Numbered from the stretch's first letter, positions 1-6,823 are shown. The stretch: 10,013 nucleotides of DNA from Candidatus Woesearchaeota archaeon CG11_big_fil_rev_8_21_14_0_20_43_8 (GCA_002762705.1 PCVE01000057.1:1-10013); one strand, 5' to 3'. Notes: generated from the letters alone by a model not told the origin. Made by a program: numbers and translations.

Positions 1-54
1 CATGTATATAAGGTCTGACAGACAGGGCAAAACAGCGCACGCTGACCATAGGGC

Positions 55-119
55 AGGGTGCTCAAAGCTTAAAAAAGGGACATATATCTCCAAGAGAAGA
101 TGACTTTCTACAGCACCCT
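55..119. other. Possible hairpin-forming element upstream of eS1 gene
   Basis: The 8-base arm AGGGTGCT at 55-62 is exactly complementary to AGCACCCT at 112-119. AAAG at 64-67 can pair with CTTT at 104-107 inside it, leaving a central loop of about 36 bases. There is no open reading frame here. It could be part of a small RNA, the 3' end of an upstream transcript, or chance. The likely eS1 promoter lies downstream of it, so it is probably not in the eS1 leader. No tRNA, C/D-box or other known RNA signature was convincing. Confidence 0.25.
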
Positions 120-126
120 TATATCC

Positions 127-142
127 GAAAGCTTTAAAAAGG
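127..142 (+). promoter_or_regulatory. Likely BRE/TATA promoter for eS1-ferredoxin unit
   Basis: An A-rich BRE-like GAAAG followed by CTTTAAAAAGG resembles an archaeal BRE plus TATA box. A start site about 25 bases downstream would give a leader of roughly 60 bases before the ATG at 230. A near copy (CAAAGCTTAAAAAAGG) lies 64 bases upstream at 63-78, and a further TATA-like GTATATAAGG at 4-13. Which of these is used cannot be told from the sequence. Confidence 0.4.
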
Positions 143-229
143 ATAGCCATTACCAAACCAGTACCGCTCTGTATAGAACTAGTTTCTATGTATTATAACT
201 AGAGATATTCATTTTTAGAAGGTGAAATA

Positions 230-1000
230 ATGGCAAAGAGAAAGATTACAAAGACAGTAGACAATTGGAAGAAAAAGAAATGGCAACCGATCATCGCGAC
301 AAAATTGTTCAGAGAAGCATTGATTGGCGAGACACTGATAGAAAATCCGCAAGACTTGATAGGAAAGACCATCACACAGAACATGATGGCCCTGACAAAT
401 GATATCAAAAAGAAAGATACCGAGATCGCATTCAAGATAATCGATTATAAAGATCACCATGCTATAACTGAAGTCATCAAATTTGAGATTTTGCCTTCAG
501 CGATCAAACGACGAGTGAGAAGATCAAAAGACAGACTTGATGAATCTTTCCTTGCGAAGACAAAAGACAATCGTCTTGTCAGGATTAAACCTATGATGCT
601 TACAATCGCAAATACAAGAAGCTCTGTAAAAAGGGATCTACGAAGCGCTCTTAGAAGAAATCTCGTGGAATATCTAAACAACACATCTTATGAAGATGTT
701 GTCGCAGACATCGTGGGATATAAGCTCCAAAAAGAACTCGCAAAGAAACTTAGGAACATCTATCCATTGAAGAACTGCGAAATCAGAAAACTTGAACTGA
801 CTGAAGAAGACAAACGCAAGAACAGAAACATCCTCACTTTTGAAAAGATAGAACAGATGAAAGTTGAAGATGAGGACGAAGACAGTTCAATCACTGAAGA
901 AGACGAAGTGACTTCTGAAGAAGAAGCAAAACCAGAAGAAGAAGAAGAAGAAGCTGTTTTGGAAGATACGAGTGTTGACGATGCCAAAAGTGAAGCTTGA
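230..1000 (+). CDS. rps3ae: Small ribosomal subunit protein eS1 (S3Ae family) with acidic C-terminal tail
   Basis: This is a structural protein of the small ribosomal subunit, located near the mRNA exit region in archaeal and eukaryotic ribosomes. Recognisable eS1 features are the basic N-terminus with DNWKKKKW near residues 11-18, the IGKT segment at 44-47, the RVRRSKDRLDES stretch around 95-106, and the KLRNIYPLKNCEIRKLEL segment at 173-190. The family core ends near residue 205. Residues 211-256 form a strongly acidic extension with six consecutive Glu at 236-241, encoded by a GAA run, making the protein longer than typical archaeal eS1 (about 190-215 residues). The start is fixed by GGTGA at 221-225, four bases before the ATG. 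The last 20 bases overlap the ferredoxin gene, suggesting co-transcription and perhaps translational coupling. Confidence 0.93.
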   Translation: MAKRKITKTVDNWKKKKWQPIIATKLFREALIGETLIENPQDLIGKTITQNMMALTNDIKKKDTEIAFKIIDYKDHHAITEVIKFEILPSAIKRRVRRSKDRLDESFLAKTKDNRLVRIKPMMLTIANTRSSVKRDLRSALRRNLVEYLNNTSYEDVVADIVGYKLQKELAKKLRNIYPLKNCEIRKLELTEEDKRKNRNILTFEKIEQMKVEDEDEDSSITEEDEVTSEEEAKPEEEEEEAVLEDTSVDDAKSEA

Positions 1001-1163
1001 TCCAAAGAATTGCACATTATGTGGCACATGCACAGAAGTCTGTCCGATGGAAGTATTTGAGAAGACAGACAAGAAGATATCTGTGAAGAATGAGAGCGAA
1101 TGTATCGCTTGCAGATCATGTGAAGTGCAATGTCCAAAGCAATGCATCAAGATAGAGGATTGA
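981..1163 (+). CDS. 2[4Fe-4S] ferredoxin, 60 residues
   Basis: This is a small cytoplasmic electron carrier with two CxxCxxCxxxCP motifs: C11, C14, C17 and C21, then C41, C44, C47 and C51. Together they bind two [4Fe-4S] clusters in the classic clostridial-type bicluster fold. An additional C55 follows the second motif. The ATG at 981 is preferred to the in-frame GTG at 972 because it matches the usual short N-terminus (MPKVKLD) before the first cysteine. It starts inside the eS1 tail in another frame, overlapping by 20 bases. No strong Shine-Dalgarno is seen, so translation may depend on coupling to eS1. No partner oxidoreductase is encoded in the window, so its specific redox partner is unknown. 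Confidence 0.85.
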   Translation: MPKVKLDPKNCTLCGTCTEVCPMEVFEKTDKKISVKNESECIACRSCEVQCPKQCIKIED

Positions 1164-1473
1164 ATAATTCAAAATCTTCTTTTTTTACTTCTCTTGTTTT
1201 TTTTGAGAACAATTTATATGTACGGTCCGAGACAAATTCTACAAAAGAAAGTCGATCATAAAAAGTCCGTATGTCTGGCTTTTTATCAAAAACATTGATT
1301 GGCAATAAAAAATCGCCCTCTTTTCTGAATTGGCCGATGATTTCAAGCGAACCTGCGAAGAAAGCGACAACCATATCGCCATCCCCTATAGGTTCTGGTG
1401 TGTAATCTATCTTGATTTTTTTATCAACAAGACAATCCAAAGGATTTTTTACTCTGTAAAAGTAGTACCTCAT
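1147..1473 (-). CDS. Small EVE/PUA-like domain protein (putative)
   Basis: This 108-residue soluble protein is only tentatively recognised. The layout resembles the EVE/PUA-like fold, whose members often bind modified bases in RNA or DNA. It has an aromatic start (RYYFYRV, 2-8), then GDGDMVVAFFAGSLEIIGQF (30-49), matching the GD-x-VV-(aromatic)-x-G-x-(I)IG strand pair. A late LSFVEF (75-80) and REVKKEDFELF (94-104) resemble the usual 'IseeDFelI' ending. No catalytic residues are apparent. The start is chosen as the first ATG. No ribosome binding site precedes it, but a TATA-like element about 25 bases upstream would suit leaderless translation. The 3' end overlaps the convergent ferredoxin gene by 17 bases and spans T-tracts that may terminate the opposite transcript. 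A DNA/RNA role is inference. Confidence 0.55.
   Translation of the reverse strand: MRYYFYRVKNPLDCLVDKKIKIDYTPEPIGDGDMVVAFFAGSLEIIGQFRKEGDFLLPINVFDKKPDIRTFYDRLSFVEFVSDRTYKLFSKKTREVKKEDFELFNPLS
1180..1204 (+). terminator. T-tract terminator of eS1-ferredoxin transcript
   Basis: Two T-runs (seven T at 1180-1186 and eight T at 1197-1204) follow the ferredoxin stop codon by 17-40 bases. This is the form of intrinsic archaeal terminators, which need U-rich stretches rather than a strong hairpin. They lie inside the 3' end of the convergent minus-strand gene, where they encode Lys codons. Confidence 0.5.
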
Positions 1474-1494
1474 GTTTTAAAGGTGGCCACTTAC

Positions 1495-1502
1495 AATTTA
1501 AC
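1495..1502 (-). promoter_or_regulatory. Possible TATA element for the EVE-like gene
   Basis: On the minus strand GTTAAATT is centred about 25 bases before the ATG at 1473, the spacing expected for a leaderless archaeal transcript. No Shine-Dalgarno lies in between, which agrees with leaderless initiation. The match is short, so this is tentative. Confidence 0.3.
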
Positions 1503-1531
1503 TATTTTGTGTTCTTAAATCTAACGGATTT

Positions 1532-1546
1532 CGAAACATTTATAAC
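1532..1546 (+). promoter_or_regulatory. BRE/TATA promoter for the small surface-protein genes
   Basis: CGAAAC at 1532-1537 (BRE-like) runs into ATTTATAAC at 1538-1546, a strong archaeal BRE-TATA pair. Transcription would start near 1568-1573 and give a leader of roughly 65-70 bases. That leader holds an 18-codon open frame overlapping the start of the first gene. Confidence 0.6.
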
Positions 1547-1582
1547 ATTCTTTTTATTCTACTATGAATTAGGTTAGAGGTA

Positions 1583-1639
1583 ATGGGCTATCCAACTAAA
1601 TTGAATGATGATTATATTATCCAAAGAGGTGTATGTTAA
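1583..1639 (+). CDS. Possible 18-codon leader ORF
   Basis: An ATG at 1583 opens a frame encoding MGYPTKLNDDYIIQRGVC and stops with TAA at 1637-1639. Its last base is the first base of the preferred ATG of the next gene (TAATG overlap). GAGGT lies just one base before this ATG, which is too close for a good Shine-Dalgarno. The frame could couple or attenuate translation of the downstream gene, but an open stretch of this length is easily met by chance. Confidence 0.2.
   Translation: MGYPTKLNDDYIIQRGVC
1626..1631 (+). promoter_or_regulatory. Ribosome binding site that decides the downstream start
   Basis: GAGGTG lies seven bases before the ATG at 1639 but only one base before the alternative ATG at 1633. 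Normal spacing therefore favours 1639 as the true start of the sequon-rich protein gene. Confidence 0.6.
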
Positions 1640-2244
1640 TGAAGGAAATCTCAAGCAGAACCTTAACGATCCTTGTTGTTGCGGCACTCGCTATATCTGT
1701 TTTAAGCACACTTGTAAGCGTCAAGAAGATGGAAGGCCTGATGGATGTGACTGGTCGATTATCTAGCACTGATGTCGGTACTGTCAACCTGACAGTCGCC
1801 TCGAATGCATTTGTCAATCTTACAGATAATCTCATTGAATTTGGGACTATGCAGGTAATGCAACAGAACTGGAGCGAGCAACTAAGCACGAACGGAGATT
1901 TCTTCGTAGTGAGGAACGATGGTTCTGTCAGGATCAATGTGAGTATATATGGGCCTGATGACCTCAATCTTTTCCCAGAAGGCCATGGAGCGTCTAATTG
2001 CGGCGGAACAGCAGATGACGATAAAAAATGTGTATTTGTGAGATGCAACCGCACCAAAAAAAGCGGCGAGGTCTGTCCAACCGATTTTGTAGAGCTTGGT
2101 GAATCCACCACACCTGCCTGGATCATCAATAACCTTAGTGTCGCTGGTAAAGGCAACATCAGCCTGAACGTGACTGTCCCAAGCAACGCGACTGCAGGTG
2201 TCAAAGAGGCATCGATGACGGTATTAGCGATAGCTTATAGCTGA
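1639..2244 (+). CDS. Membrane-anchored, sequon-rich surface protein (201 residues)
   Basis: The family is not recognised. Residues 8-28 form one hydrophobic segment (ILVVAALAISVLSTLVSV) after a short, weakly basic N-terminus, so the protein is either anchored with the remainder outside or secreted after cleavage. The ectodomain is rich in Val, Ser, Thr and Asn and looks like beta-sandwich surface protein sequence. Nine N-x-S/T sequons are present at N50, N60, N77, N100, N137, N165, N173, N177 and N183. Four cysteines (121, 131, 136, 146) cluster in a loop region and could make two disulfides. The start at 1639 is preferred to 1633 by ribosome binding site spacing. The next gene follows after 13 bases and begins with a very similar anchor. 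The glycosyltransferase operon downstream suggests this protein may be a glycosylation target (inference). Confidence 0.75.
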   Translation: MKEISSRTLTILVVAALAISVLSTLVSVKKMEGLMDVTGRLSSTDVGTVNLTVASNAFVNLTDNLIEFGTMQVMQQNWSEQLSTNGDFFVVRNDGSVRINVSIYGPDDLNLFPEGHGASNCGGTADDDKKCVFVRCNRTKKSGEVCPTDFVELGESTTPAWIINNLSVAGKGNISLNVTVPSNATAGVKEASMTVLAIAYS

Positions 2245-2257
2245 TAGGTGACAAGAG

Positions 2258-2482
2258 ATGGCAGAAGTTTCAAACAAGATCGTGCTTGCCCTTGTGGTGG
2301 CTGCGATGATTATATCGATTGTAGGCACTGTCCTTGTCACTTCGGCTTATGATGATTTTACAAGTGTACCAAACGGAAGTTCTGGCTCGAATGGAGGCGG
2401 AAAAGTCACGCTTAAAGTGGCACAGCCACCAGCATCAGCCCAGGTCACGCTTGAAGTCGTAGAAGCTGACACAGCACAATAG
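2258..2482 (+). CDS. Small membrane-anchored protein (74 residues)
   Basis: The family is not recognised. Residues 7-28 (KIVLALVVAAMIISIVGTVLV) form a single membrane anchor closely resembling that of the upstream gene product, both with the pattern VVAA-x-x-IS-x-x-x-T. A Gly/Ser-rich linker follows (37-49) with one sequon at N39. The end is a short segment with two alternating valine/threonine stretches, VTLKV (50-54) and VTLEV (63-67), which would suit a beta hairpin. The start is supported by AGGTGA at 2246-2251, six bases before the ATG. The 13-base gap to the previous gene suggests co-transcription. It could be an envelope or pilin-like subunit, or a short partner of the larger protein; neither is established. 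Confidence 0.7.
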   Translation: MAEVSNKIVLALVVAAMIISIVGTVLVTSAYDDFTSVPNGSSGSNGGGKVTLKVAQPPASAQVTLEVVEADTAQ

Positions 2483-2491
2483 ACATATTGA

Positions 2492-2503
2492 TTTTTTCTT
2501 TTT
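2492..2503 (+). terminator. T-tract terminator after the small surface-protein genes
   Basis: TTTTTTCTTTTT begins nine bases after the stop of the 74-residue protein gene, in the style of archaeal U-rich terminators without a stem. It would separate this unit from the glycosyltransferase operon. Confidence 0.45.
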
Positions 2504-2521
2504 GCAATAGTTTTTTAAAGG
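2504..2521 (+). promoter_or_regulatory. Possible promoter of the glycosyltransferase operon
   Basis: GCAATAG followed by TTTTTTAAAGG is a weak BRE/TATA-like match, placed so that transcription would start about 15-20 bases before the ATG at 2559. A strong Shine-Dalgarno, GGAGGT at 2546-2551, lies seven bases before that ATG. The T-run overlaps the preceding terminator region, so the call is tentative. Confidence 0.35.
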
Positions 2522-2558
2522 TATTCTGTTATTTCTAGAATATATGGAGGTTTAGGTA

Positions 2559-4058
2559 ATGGGTTTCAGACCAAGGATTAGCCATATCATCCTTATACTT
2601 GTCTTAGTGTTGACTATCGAACTTAGATTGTTCTATTCCTTCCAGACGCCTTATTATTCAACAGACAAGTCGTATTATACAATACGTGAGATAGATTCAA
2701 TAACAAACACTGGAATCCCCCTTCTTGAAGACCCGTTGAAAGACGAAAATACATTCATAGTGAATCCACCGCTCTTCTATTATTTTATTGCAGGAATAAG
2801 CTATCTGATACCAATCGGCCTCGCCGGAAAGATAATATCAGCAACACTTGGCTCTTCGCTTGTACTTATAGTGTTCCTTGTCGCAAAGCAATTGACTGGC
2901 AGCGAAAGCGCAGCTCTATTCAGTTCGATCCTGACTGCGTTTATGCCCATCCTATTTGTAAAAAGCGCATTGAATACAACAACACCACACAGCCTGGCGC
3001 TTCCAGCATTATTTTTTGTGATGTATTGCTTCACCAAGATAAAGCTAGATATTTACTTATATCTTTATCTTGCCATACTGGTGCTCCTTCCATTCATCCA
3101 TGCTTCAGCTATAATCCTGATCCCGGTATATTTATTATACATGCTGCTCGTGAAAATGGAAAAGATTAGGCAACCAAGAGCAGAACTAGAGCTCATATTA
3201 TTCTCATCACTATTCATCATATGGGTCATCATCTTGTTCTACAAAAATGCCTTCTTCTTATATGGACCTGCCATTATATGGCAAAACATCCCCTCTTTTG
3301 TTTATAATAATTTTTTTGCAGACACAAATATCCTCAAAGCCACTTACAATATAGGCATGGTGCCGGTGATCTTTGGCATAATCGTAATATACAAATCCAT
3401 ATTTGTTGAAAAAAATACAAAGATATACTTGTTCATATCTCTTGTCTTGGTCACAAGCATACTTCTTTATCTACGCCTCATCGCGCTTGAGATCGGCCTT
3501 ATGTATCTTGGAGTGACTCTTGCTATATTAGCTGCAAGACTTTATGATGGGATATTCAGATACATCGAAAAAACAAGCTTCGCAAGATTCTATGCTATCC
3601 CATTCATATTGATCCTGATGATCATCGGCATCACATCTATCATGCCATCATTGAGCTATGCAAAAAATACTGTCGACAACAGCATTGATCATGATACTAT
3701 GATCAGCCTTATGTGGATGAAAGACAACCTTAAGAACAATTCAATCGTCCTTGGTCTGCCAGAGGAAGGGAATCTGATAACAGCGATCGCGAAGAAGAAG
3801 ATATTATTAGACACAAATTACTTGTTGATAGATAACATAGATGAAATAGTAGAAGACATACAAACAATCTATACCACACATTATGAGACTGAAGCGATTG
3901 AATTGCTTACAAAATACAACATAGATTACATCTTCTTTTCGCCGTATGCAAAAAATATATTGAAGATCGAAAGATTAGAATATGTAAATGACAAAAGATG
4001 CTTCGAGTTGGTCTATGATTCAGTCATCCAGATATATGAATCTAAATGTATAATCTGA
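2559..4058 (+). CDS. Polytopic GT-C glycosyltransferase-like protein, STT3-related layout (499 residues)
   Basis: This is an integral membrane protein with about 11-12 predicted helices over residues 8-363 and a soluble C-terminal domain at 364-499. The first helix is followed by an outward loop with STDKSYYTIREID (34-46). D36 is the likely equivalent of the catalytic Asp of GT-C enzymes, which take sugars from polyprenyl-phosphate donors on the outer face. The C-terminal part starts LMWMKDN (384-390), then LGLPEEGNLITAIAKKK (398-414) and ILLDTN (415-420). It resembles the STT3/AglB region that follows transmembrane segment 13, but PEEG stands where the WWDYG signature would be. It is therefore probably not a canonical oligosaccharyltransferase. 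It is the first gene of a five-gene operon, with a 10-base gap to the next. Donor and acceptor are unknown. Confidence 0.75.
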   Translation: MGFRPRISHIILILVLVLTIELRLFYSFQTPYYSTDKSYYTIREIDSITNTGIPLLEDPLKDENTFIVNPPLFYYFIAGISYLIPIGLAGKIISATLGSSLVLIVFLVAKQLTGSESAALFSSILTAFMPILFVKSALNTTTPHSLALPALFFVMYCFTKIKLDIYLYLYLAILVLLPFIHASAIILIPVYLLYMLLVKMEKIRQPRAELELILFSSLFIIWVIILFYKNAFFLYGPAIIWQNIPSFVYNNFFADTNILKATYNIGMVPVIFGIIVIYKSIFVEKNTKIYLFISLVLVTSILLYLRLIALEIGLMYLGVTLAILAARLYDGIFRYIEKTSFARFYAIPFILILMIIGITSIMPSLSYAKNTVDNSIDHDTMISLMWMKDNLKNNSIVLGLPEEGNLITAIAKKKILLDTNYLLIDNIDEIVEDIQTIYTTHYETEAIELLTKYNIDYIFFSPYAKNILKIERLEYVNDKRCFELVYDSVIQIYESKCII

Positions 4059-4068
4059 GGATCAAAAA

Positions 4069-5535
4069 ATGGAACCTATCCATGCACGAAAAATAAGCAA
4101 AAAAAGAAAGATCCAGAAAATTGGATATTTCATGGGTCTGATGTTTCTTGCCTTGATGGTGATATGCTCTGTCCATCTTCTCAGATGGCATAAAGCAGGC
4201 AGCATACTTATTGGTGATGAATCATATCTTCAGATGGATATCACGAAGGATATAGATGCAAAAGACCTTCTTGTGCCATCATCATATGGCAGATGGCAGA
4301 TAAATCCATATAATCTGCTTTTGGATGCCTTTTCAAAGGTCACTTCCGATGCATTCGCGTCACGTATGTTGCCGCTCGTCTTTGGGCTCATGTCTCTATT
4401 TTTTGCATATATTGTCCTGAGGAAATGCAGGTTCACAGAGACGACACTTTTCTTCATCCTTGTTGTATTGATTATCTCGCCCCCATTTATCTATACGTTC
4501 TCGACATCAAACATATTCTCGATGCTCATATTCCTGAACATACTTGTGATATATCTGGTATCAAAGACCAATACTTTTTGGCAGTATCTTGCGATCCCGA
4601 TAGGGATACTCATATTCTGTTTTGGATGGCTAAGCACAATCACCACAATACTTTTCTTATTGATCTTCACATATATGAAACAAAAAGAGAGGGGTACCTT
4701 GTTCCTTATCATCTTCATCGCATTGCTAAGTCTTGGCTATGTCCTTTCACCATATAACACAAGTAATCAACACGCAAACACAGAAGATAGAGATGTATCT
4801 GGCATCTTCAAAAATCTGGTGAGCGACCTTGGAAGTCCATTCGGATTCGGGATATTCGATCTGTTATTGCTTTTCGTCGGCATCATCGTCACCTGGAAGA
4901 TGCGCTCACGATATTTTCCGATCTATATATTATTGCTCATATTGTTCTTTCTCGCGCTTGGCGCAAGCTATGAGATCAATATCTATATCTATATCATATC
5001 CGCGATCTTCATCGGGATAGGGTTCATCTCGATAATAAACATGGATTGGAACTTGAAACTCGTTGGAGAATTGACTATATTTATCATCGCTTGCGGGCTT
5101 GTGTTCTCTTCACTCGCTTATGTCAACAGGATCACAGAGAGCGACCCTTCAAAAGAGATGTACGAAGCCTTGTCCTTTTTGAAAGGACAGGAGCCAGGCA
5201 CTGTATTAAGTCATCAATCAATTGGTATCTGGATAGAGTCGATAGGCGGAAAAAATGCATTGACCACATCGGTGCCGAGCAAGAACAGACTTGCGATGCA
5301 AAATGCTTTGGATGATTCTGCTAAGATCTTCGCATCACGTGATATTGAAGTCGTATTATCATTGATGCGAAAACATGATATAAAGTATCTATTCATCGAC
5401 AGCAAAATGAAGAATGGCTTAGTATGGAGCAGAGAAGAAGAAGAAGGCATGCTGTTCCTGCTCAGAAATAGTGAGATCTTCAAAGATATATTTAAAAACA
5501 ATAAGGTCGAGATATACAAAATAAATGATATTTGA
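4069..5535 (+). CDS. Second polytopic GT-C glycosyltransferase-like protein (488 residues)
   Basis: About ten or eleven membrane helices lie between residues 18 and 350, followed by a soluble domain at 355-488. The first outer loop has LIGDESYLQM (47-56), with D50-E51 in the place of the Asp-Glu/Asp-x motif of GT-C transferases. The C-terminal domain follows the same plan as the preceding protein: ALSFLKGQEPGTVL (367-380), then SHQSIGIWIESIGGKNALTT (381-400) and HDIKYLFID (436-444), parallel to YNIDYIFFS in the first. WWDYG is absent. The two are probably distant paralogues. The loop at 228-260 is unusually hydrophilic. Translation is likely from GAGGATC at 4057-4063, partly inside the previous stop region. 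Expected role: transfer of a sugar from a lipid-phosphate carrier at the outer membrane face. Substrates cannot be read from the sequence. Confidence 0.7.
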   Translation: MEPIHARKISKKRKIQKIGYFMGLMFLALMVICSVHLLRWHKAGSILIGDESYLQMDITKDIDAKDLLVPSSYGRWQINPYNLLLDAFSKVTSDAFASRMLPLVFGLMSLFFAYIVLRKCRFTETTLFFILVVLIISPPFIYTFSTSNIFSMLIFLNILVIYLVSKTNTFWQYLAIPIGILIFCFGWLSTITTILFLLIFTYMKQKERGTLFLIIFIALLSLGYVLSPYNTSNQHANTEDRDVSGIFKNLVSDLGSPFGFGIFDLLLLFVGIIVTWKMRSRYFPIYILLLILFFLALGASYEINIYIYIISAIFIGIGFISIINMDWNLKLVGELTIFIIACGLVFSSLAYVNRITESDPSKEMYEALSFLKGQEPGTVLSHQSIGIWIESIGGKNALTTSVPSKNRLAMQNALDDSAKIFASRDIEVVLSLMRKHDIKYLFIDSKMKNGLVWSREEEEGMLFLLRNSEIFKDIFKNNKVEIYKINDI

Positions 5536-5545
5536 GAGGAATTAG

Positions 5546-6823
5546 ATGGAAATTGCCGAAATGGTCTTCAGGATCATCATATGGATAGCGTACTTTTTTG
5601 GTCTTTACTTCTGTATATTCTGGCTGCTCTTCTATCTGACGAACAACAAGAGATTAAAGGAAGAATTGAGTAAAAAATTTACTTTAAAGAAACCAAAAAC
5701 AGTCACAATCATAGTCCCTGCATATAATGAAGAGAAGACAATAATCAAGACATTGAGATCGATCATCTCATTGAACTACCCTAAAAAGATGCTCAAGATC
5801 ATTGTGATGAATGATGGATCGACTGACGACACCAAAAAAGTGACCGAAAGATTCATCAGAGCACATAAAGATTTTGATATCAAGCATATCTATCAAAAGA
5901 ACTCAGGCAAAGCGAATGCGCTGAACAATACATTGAAAAAGATAGACACAGAATATTTCACTTGCCTTGATGCTGATTCGTTTGTGCATAAAGATGCCCT
6001 AAGAAACATGATGGCACGCTTTGAGGCTGAACCTGACCTTGCGCTACTCACACCAGTGATGAAAGTCTACAAACCAAAGACCTGGTTGCAGAAATTCCAA
6101 AGACTTGAATATATGAGCGCGATGCTTATCATAAAGCTCATGGGTTATATAGAATGTAATTATGTCGCGCCGGGACCGTTTTCGACCTATAAGACAGCAT
6201 ATATCAAGAAGATTGGTGGATTTGACACGAATTCTCTTGTCGAAGACCAAGAGATCGCATACCGGCTGCAAGAGAGACATTATAAGATAAGGCAATGCAG
6301 CGATGCGCTTGTATATACTGTCGCACCGAATAATCTTAAAGACCTGCAAAAACAAAGAAACCGATGGTACAAAGGGACTTTGCTGACATTGTTCAATTAT
6401 AAAAAGATACTTTTCAATAAAAAATATGGGGATTTTGGTTTTTTCCAGATGCCATTCACTTTGGTATCTTATTTTCTCGCGGGACTCCTGATGCTATCGT
6501 TTGGATGGTTCTTTTTGAAGCCAACAATCGAGAAGATACATCAATTGATCCTGATCAGATTTGATATATTGCCTTATCTTCAGAACATGAGACTTTCGAT
6601 AAATATCCTTGATTTTGATATCGGGGCAGGATTGATAATGTACCTATTGTTCGCTGGGGCGATGATATTGATGGTCAAATCGGCCAGGATGACGCAAGAC
6701 AAGGTCTCACAGGATGGAAAAATACATCTTATACCTTATTTCATGATATATTTCATCATCCTTAGCTTCATCGCGATAAGAGTCTGCGTCGAAGTCATCG
6801 TTGGCAAAAAACAGAAATGGTGA
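5546..6823 (+). CDS. Family 2 membrane glycosyltransferase, processive type (425 residues)
   Basis: This resembles cellulose/hyaluronan/poly-N-acetylglucosamine synthase-like GT2 enzymes, which use nucleotide sugars at the cytoplasmic face. An N-terminal helix (8-32) precedes the GT-A domain. That domain has TIIVPAYNEE (54-63), VMNDGSTDD (87-95) with D90, the DxD-like LDADS (141-145), an acid-base candidate VEDQE (232-236), and QRNRW (270-274), the Q-x-x-RW motif typical of processive enzymes. About three more helices follow (305-325, 360-378, 396-414), so it is shorter at the C-terminus than cellulose synthases. It may make a polymer, or a dolichyl-phosphate-linked sugar that supplies the neighbouring GT-C proteins; the QxxRW motif favours the first. 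GAGGA at 5536-5540 precedes the ATG by five bases. The gap to the previous gene is 10 bases. Confidence 0.87.
   Translation: MEIAEMVFRIIIWIAYFFGLYFCIFWLLFYLTNNKRLKEELSKKFTLKKPKTVTIIVPAYNEEKTIIKTLRSIISLNYPKKMLKIIVMNDGSTDDTKKVTERFIRAHKDFDIKHIYQKNSGKANALNNTLKKIDTEYFTCLDADSFVHKDALRNMMARFEAEPDLALLTPVMKVYKPKTWLQKFQRLEYMSAMLIIKLMGYIECNYVAPGPFSTYKTAYIKKIGGFDTNSLVEDQEIAYRLQERHYKIRQCSDALVYTVAPNNLKDLQKQRNRWYKGTLLTLFNYKKILFNKKYGDFGFFQMPFTLVSYFLAGLLMLSFGWFFLKPTIEKIHQLILIRFDILPYLQNMRLSINILDFDIGAGLIMYLLFAGAMILMVKSARMTQDKVSQDGKIHLIPYFMIYFIILSFIAIRVCVEVIVGKKQKW

Noticed and set aside
55..119. tRNA-like element suggested by a 7-8 bp terminal stem
   Set aside because: The span is too short and there is no T-loop or anticodon arm on either strand.
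760..1137. 125-codon minus-strand open frame opposite the eS1 tail, and an overlapping 87-codon one
   Set aside because: They are antisense to eS1 and the ferredoxin. Their Ser- and Phe-rich sequence is just the complement of GAA/GAT repeats.
1330..1518. 62-codon plus-strand open frame opposite the EVE-like gene
   Set aside because: It has no ribosome binding site and no recognisable sequence. The minus-strand frame gives a coherent small-domain protein.
1617..2204. 195-codon minus-strand open frame opposite the sequon-rich protein
   Set aside because: There is no promoter or ribosome binding site, its composition is implausible, and the plus-strand gene has a clear promoter, ribosome binding site and anchor.
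2559..4058. Canonical archaeal oligosaccharyltransferase AglB/STT3
   Set aside because: The overall layout is similar, but the WWDYG signature is absent and replaced by PEEG, so the AglB name is not justified.
4425..5315. Three alternate-frame plus-strand open frames inside the second GT-C gene
   Set aside because: Their His/Cys/Ser-rich translations have no domain logic. The main frame is continuous and has proper membrane helices, so there is no frameshift to explain.
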